In this document: piece after piece, positions 19,130 to 21,101 of the stretch
Layout: each line of letters starts with the position of its first letter
Position numbering within the stretch: position 1 is the first letter of the stretch
From: Ophiothrix spiculata
Taxonomy: Eukaryota > Echinodermata > Ophiuroidea > Amphilepidida > Ophiotrichidae
Strand: one strand, 5' to 3'
DNA: 21,101 nucleotides
Assembly: GCA_000969725.1 (NCBI GenBank)
Contig: JXSR01S042513.1
Translations under genes and position numbers: made by a program
Notes under the pieces: model-generated
The model's database searches: none
What the model was told of the DNA's origin: nothing
The model's input: the letters and a program-made list of their open reading frames with translations, nothing else

Positions 19130-19570
19130 ATAATTAACAAATCAAAGCCAACTAATTAACAATTATTTACCCATCGATTTCATATCAAATTTCAAACCCT
19201 ATTCATAAAATATCAATGATGGTGAAAAAAGGAGTTTCAGATTAGGGGGTACAATTGTCCAATACTCACTTCATTAATTATTACTACACCAAATATATAC
19301 CTTGCAATCTATTCAAAGCAAAAAATTATACTGTCATCATCAACGACTTGCAAATCCCTTCCCACTCATAAAATATCTGTCAAAGAGAAAAAAAATGGTT
19401 TTGGACGGGCAAGGTTTGGGAATGATGTACCCCATTCTTTACCAAAACACCTTGAAGTCATAACTATCAACTCATAGCCAATTAATTAACAAGTCATCAG
19501 AGGTTTTGAACCCTCCCTTTCATCCCCAAATCCCATTCATAAAATACCCATCACATTGAAGAAAGCTTAC
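19130..19570. repeat. Degenerate repeat array 2
   Basis: AGCCAACTAATTAACAA (about 19147) recurs as AGCCAATTAATTAACAA (about 19476). TTCATAAAATATC-type words recur near 19203, 19368 and 19547, each preceded by AAACCC, AATCCC or TTCCCA blocks. The main period is near 320-330 nt. The CCTCCCTTTC and AATTAACAA elements also occur in the array at 17045-17890, so the two arrays may share one origin. Confidence 0.5.
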
Positions 19571-20635
19571 CTAACATGCGTGCTTACAATGAATATTGCC
19601 AGAGAACCAATGTAAAGTAATTCATTTCCAGTCTATGCACATTGATTGGTTAACGATTCCAAGAAACCGCGCCATTGCTGCTCAATTTCGTTATGGATTA
19701 AATTTCACTAATTTCTTGAGAACAGAATGTAAATTTACAGCATGAAATACTAGCCTCCAAAGAATGAAAGAAATTATAATAATACTTATCTTCTTTTATT
19801 ATCTCAAATTTGATTCCCCTTAAAATTTGGAGTAATTTAAGTACAGTGAAATATAGCATTAGTAAATTTATTGTATTTGCAGCACTTCATTCATGAGATT
19901 ATGTATGATGCCGATGCCTTTTTTCGCATGCTATTTTATGCTAATGTTTTTGCATTATTCACAATCATGATAATCCTATTTTCTGGAAATCATAACTGTT
20001 AAAGTTCATTCCCTGCACAATGCATCAATACATGAGTCAGGATAGCTCACAGTGCAATATAAGATAAAATTTTAAAAAATTTTTGCATTGAAATTGCTAG
20101 GGAAAGAAAAATATTGTAATGATACAAAACCAATTACGCAGCTTAGAGGATGCTTAGGGCATCCTATTGTAATTTGTCTACAACTATTTTCTTATTTCAA
20201 TGTTTATGACAGATTCTTCATCTTTTTTAATTTCTTGCATATCTCTCTCTTACAGTAGTACCACTTACAGGTAGTCTTTAAATGTTATCAGACAAGAAAA
20301 AAGTTCAAATGTAACAGCAAAACACACTAAAGCAGTCTAAGAACCTTCCAAAAGGAATTTTCATAATAAAATCGTCCAACTGAGCAATGCTTATTACGTG
20401 ATCTACCTGTGAAATCATTTGAAACATTGTTACATGTCTGGCAAGATCTGATATTGCAATGTCTATACAACAGATGTACATGATTGCAAATAAATATTGG
20501 ACAGACAGACCGCTGATGCAAAATCATGTATGTTTGGGCTTGAGTTGTAAATAAAAACATAATTCAAACATGTGCTTTCTCCTTTATCAGCAATTGCTTT
20601 TCCTTTAAATTTTGAACATTTAATACTACCAATGA
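19571..20635. other. Gene-free stretch
   Basis: AT-rich, with no credible gene. A strong acceptor-like tract, ATCTCTCTCTTACAG (ending at about 20258), is followed 15 nt later by ACAG|GTAGTC. It cannot be placed in a gene model. The minus frame 20327-20560 shows no domain. Confidence 0.45.
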
Positions 20636-20840
20636 TAGTTGTTGCTAAAGCTGTTATTACTGTTTTTTGTTGCAGCTCTGTTGTTGTTTTTATTATTGTT
20701 GATATTGTTTTTGTTGCTGTTGGTTCTATAAAGGTTTCAATTATTGTTTTAATTGTATTTTCGTTTTTGTAGCTACTGTTGAGTGTTGCTGTTGCTATAA
20801 ATTAATCATCGCAAAATTGTTGCTGATATTGTTGACAATC
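20636..20840 (+). repeat. TTG/ATT-rich imperfect trinucleotide tract
   Basis: Runs of GTT, ATT and GCT triplets (GTTGTTG, ATTATTGTTGATATTG, GCTGTTGCTAT) dominate about 200 nt. They explain the Val/Ile-rich frame at 20572-20772, which is not a membrane-protein gene. Confidence 0.75.
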
Positions 20841-20864
20841 TACACCATTGTAATCCAGAGGAGG

Positions 20865-21001
20865 TTTTCACAATATCCCACGATGCAATGCAACATTGTA
20901 TAATTTACCTGCAAATCCAATTCAACTCCTATACTTCTGTACAGGTTTCTGACGTTTTTGAGGTGTCAGCAATGTGGGTAAACACTGGGCTATTGTGAAA
21001 A
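20865..21001. mobile_element. Short element with 16-bp inverted ends
   Basis: TTTTCACAATATCCCA (20865-20880) and TGGGCTATTGTGAAAA (20986-21001) are reverse complements at 15 of 16 positions, enclosing a 137-bp element. The interior contains TGACGTTTTTGAGGTGTCA (20950-20968), which matches 6529-6547 at 18 of 19 positions. This suggests a MITE family with a fragment near 6.5 kb. No clear target-site duplication was seen. Confidence 0.6.
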
Positions 21002-21101
21002 GAAACACATCCCTGGAAAGATATGAATGAGTACTATTCAATGGAATTCTCAAATTCCTAAGAGCCCCTTGTCCAGAAAACCATTATTGCCTATTATATC
21101 T

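Noticed and set aside
17045..19570. CRISPR-like array
   Set aside because: The repeats are degenerate, unevenly spaced by more than 100 nt and AT-rich. No constant repeat/spacer pattern or cas gene is present.
20572..20772. Val/Ile-rich frame resembling a membrane protein
   Set aside because: It is produced by a GTT/ATT-rich imperfect trinucleotide tract.
1..21101. Retroviral or LINE-type reverse transcriptase remnants
   Set aside because: No reverse-transcriptase motif (such as YXDD in context), long terminal repeat pair or poly-A-tailed 3' end was recognised in any frame provided.

Overview
The window looks like AT-rich, non-coding nuclear DNA from an animal. There is no dense head-to-tail ORF layout, no operon and no convincing ribosome binding site. 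The longest uninterrupted frame is only 117 codons and it is overlapped by an antisense frame. What carries signal is a set of short non-autonomous transposon-like elements (MITE or foldback type), local tandem duplications and simple repeats. The palindrome TAGGCCTA occurs three times (509, 5241, 9658). From impression rather than measurement, this word and this style of foldback repeat suit a marine invertebrate, perhaps an echinoderm or another lower deuterostome. I cannot prove the taxon. The window could be intronic or intergenic.

Layout. 1-1440: unstructured AT-rich sequence. 1443-2130: two foldback elements. 3.0-3.9 kb: a few short open segments bounded by splice-like sites, weak exon candidates. 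3929-4050: a TTTA/GTTA simple repeat. 4704-5120: a compound inverted-repeat element with a near-perfect 59-bp stem. 5.1-8.4 kb: no clear feature. 8.45-8.98 kb: small direct repeats around a perfect 9-bp hairpin. 10.6-11.1 kb: two small tandem duplications. 11.94-12.62 kb: a foldback, a perfect 24-bp inverted-repeat pair, and a second copy of the family at 1.45 kb. 12.82-12.93 kb: a homopurine tract. 14.02-14.44 kb: a 213-bp tandem duplication. 14782-15171: the clearest transposon, with terminal inverted repeats and an 8-bp target-site duplication. 17.0-17.9 and 19.1-19.6 kb: old degenerate repeat arrays. 18.17-18.40 kb: a long imperfect hairpin. 20.6-21.0 kb: a TTG-rich tract and a short element with 16-bp inverted ends.

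No protein-coding gene, rRNA, tRNA or CRISPR array can be called with confidence, so no pathway or joint gene function can be described. Several minus-strand segments have paired splice-like sites and an open frame. They are listed as weak exon candidates because such short frames arise easily by chance.
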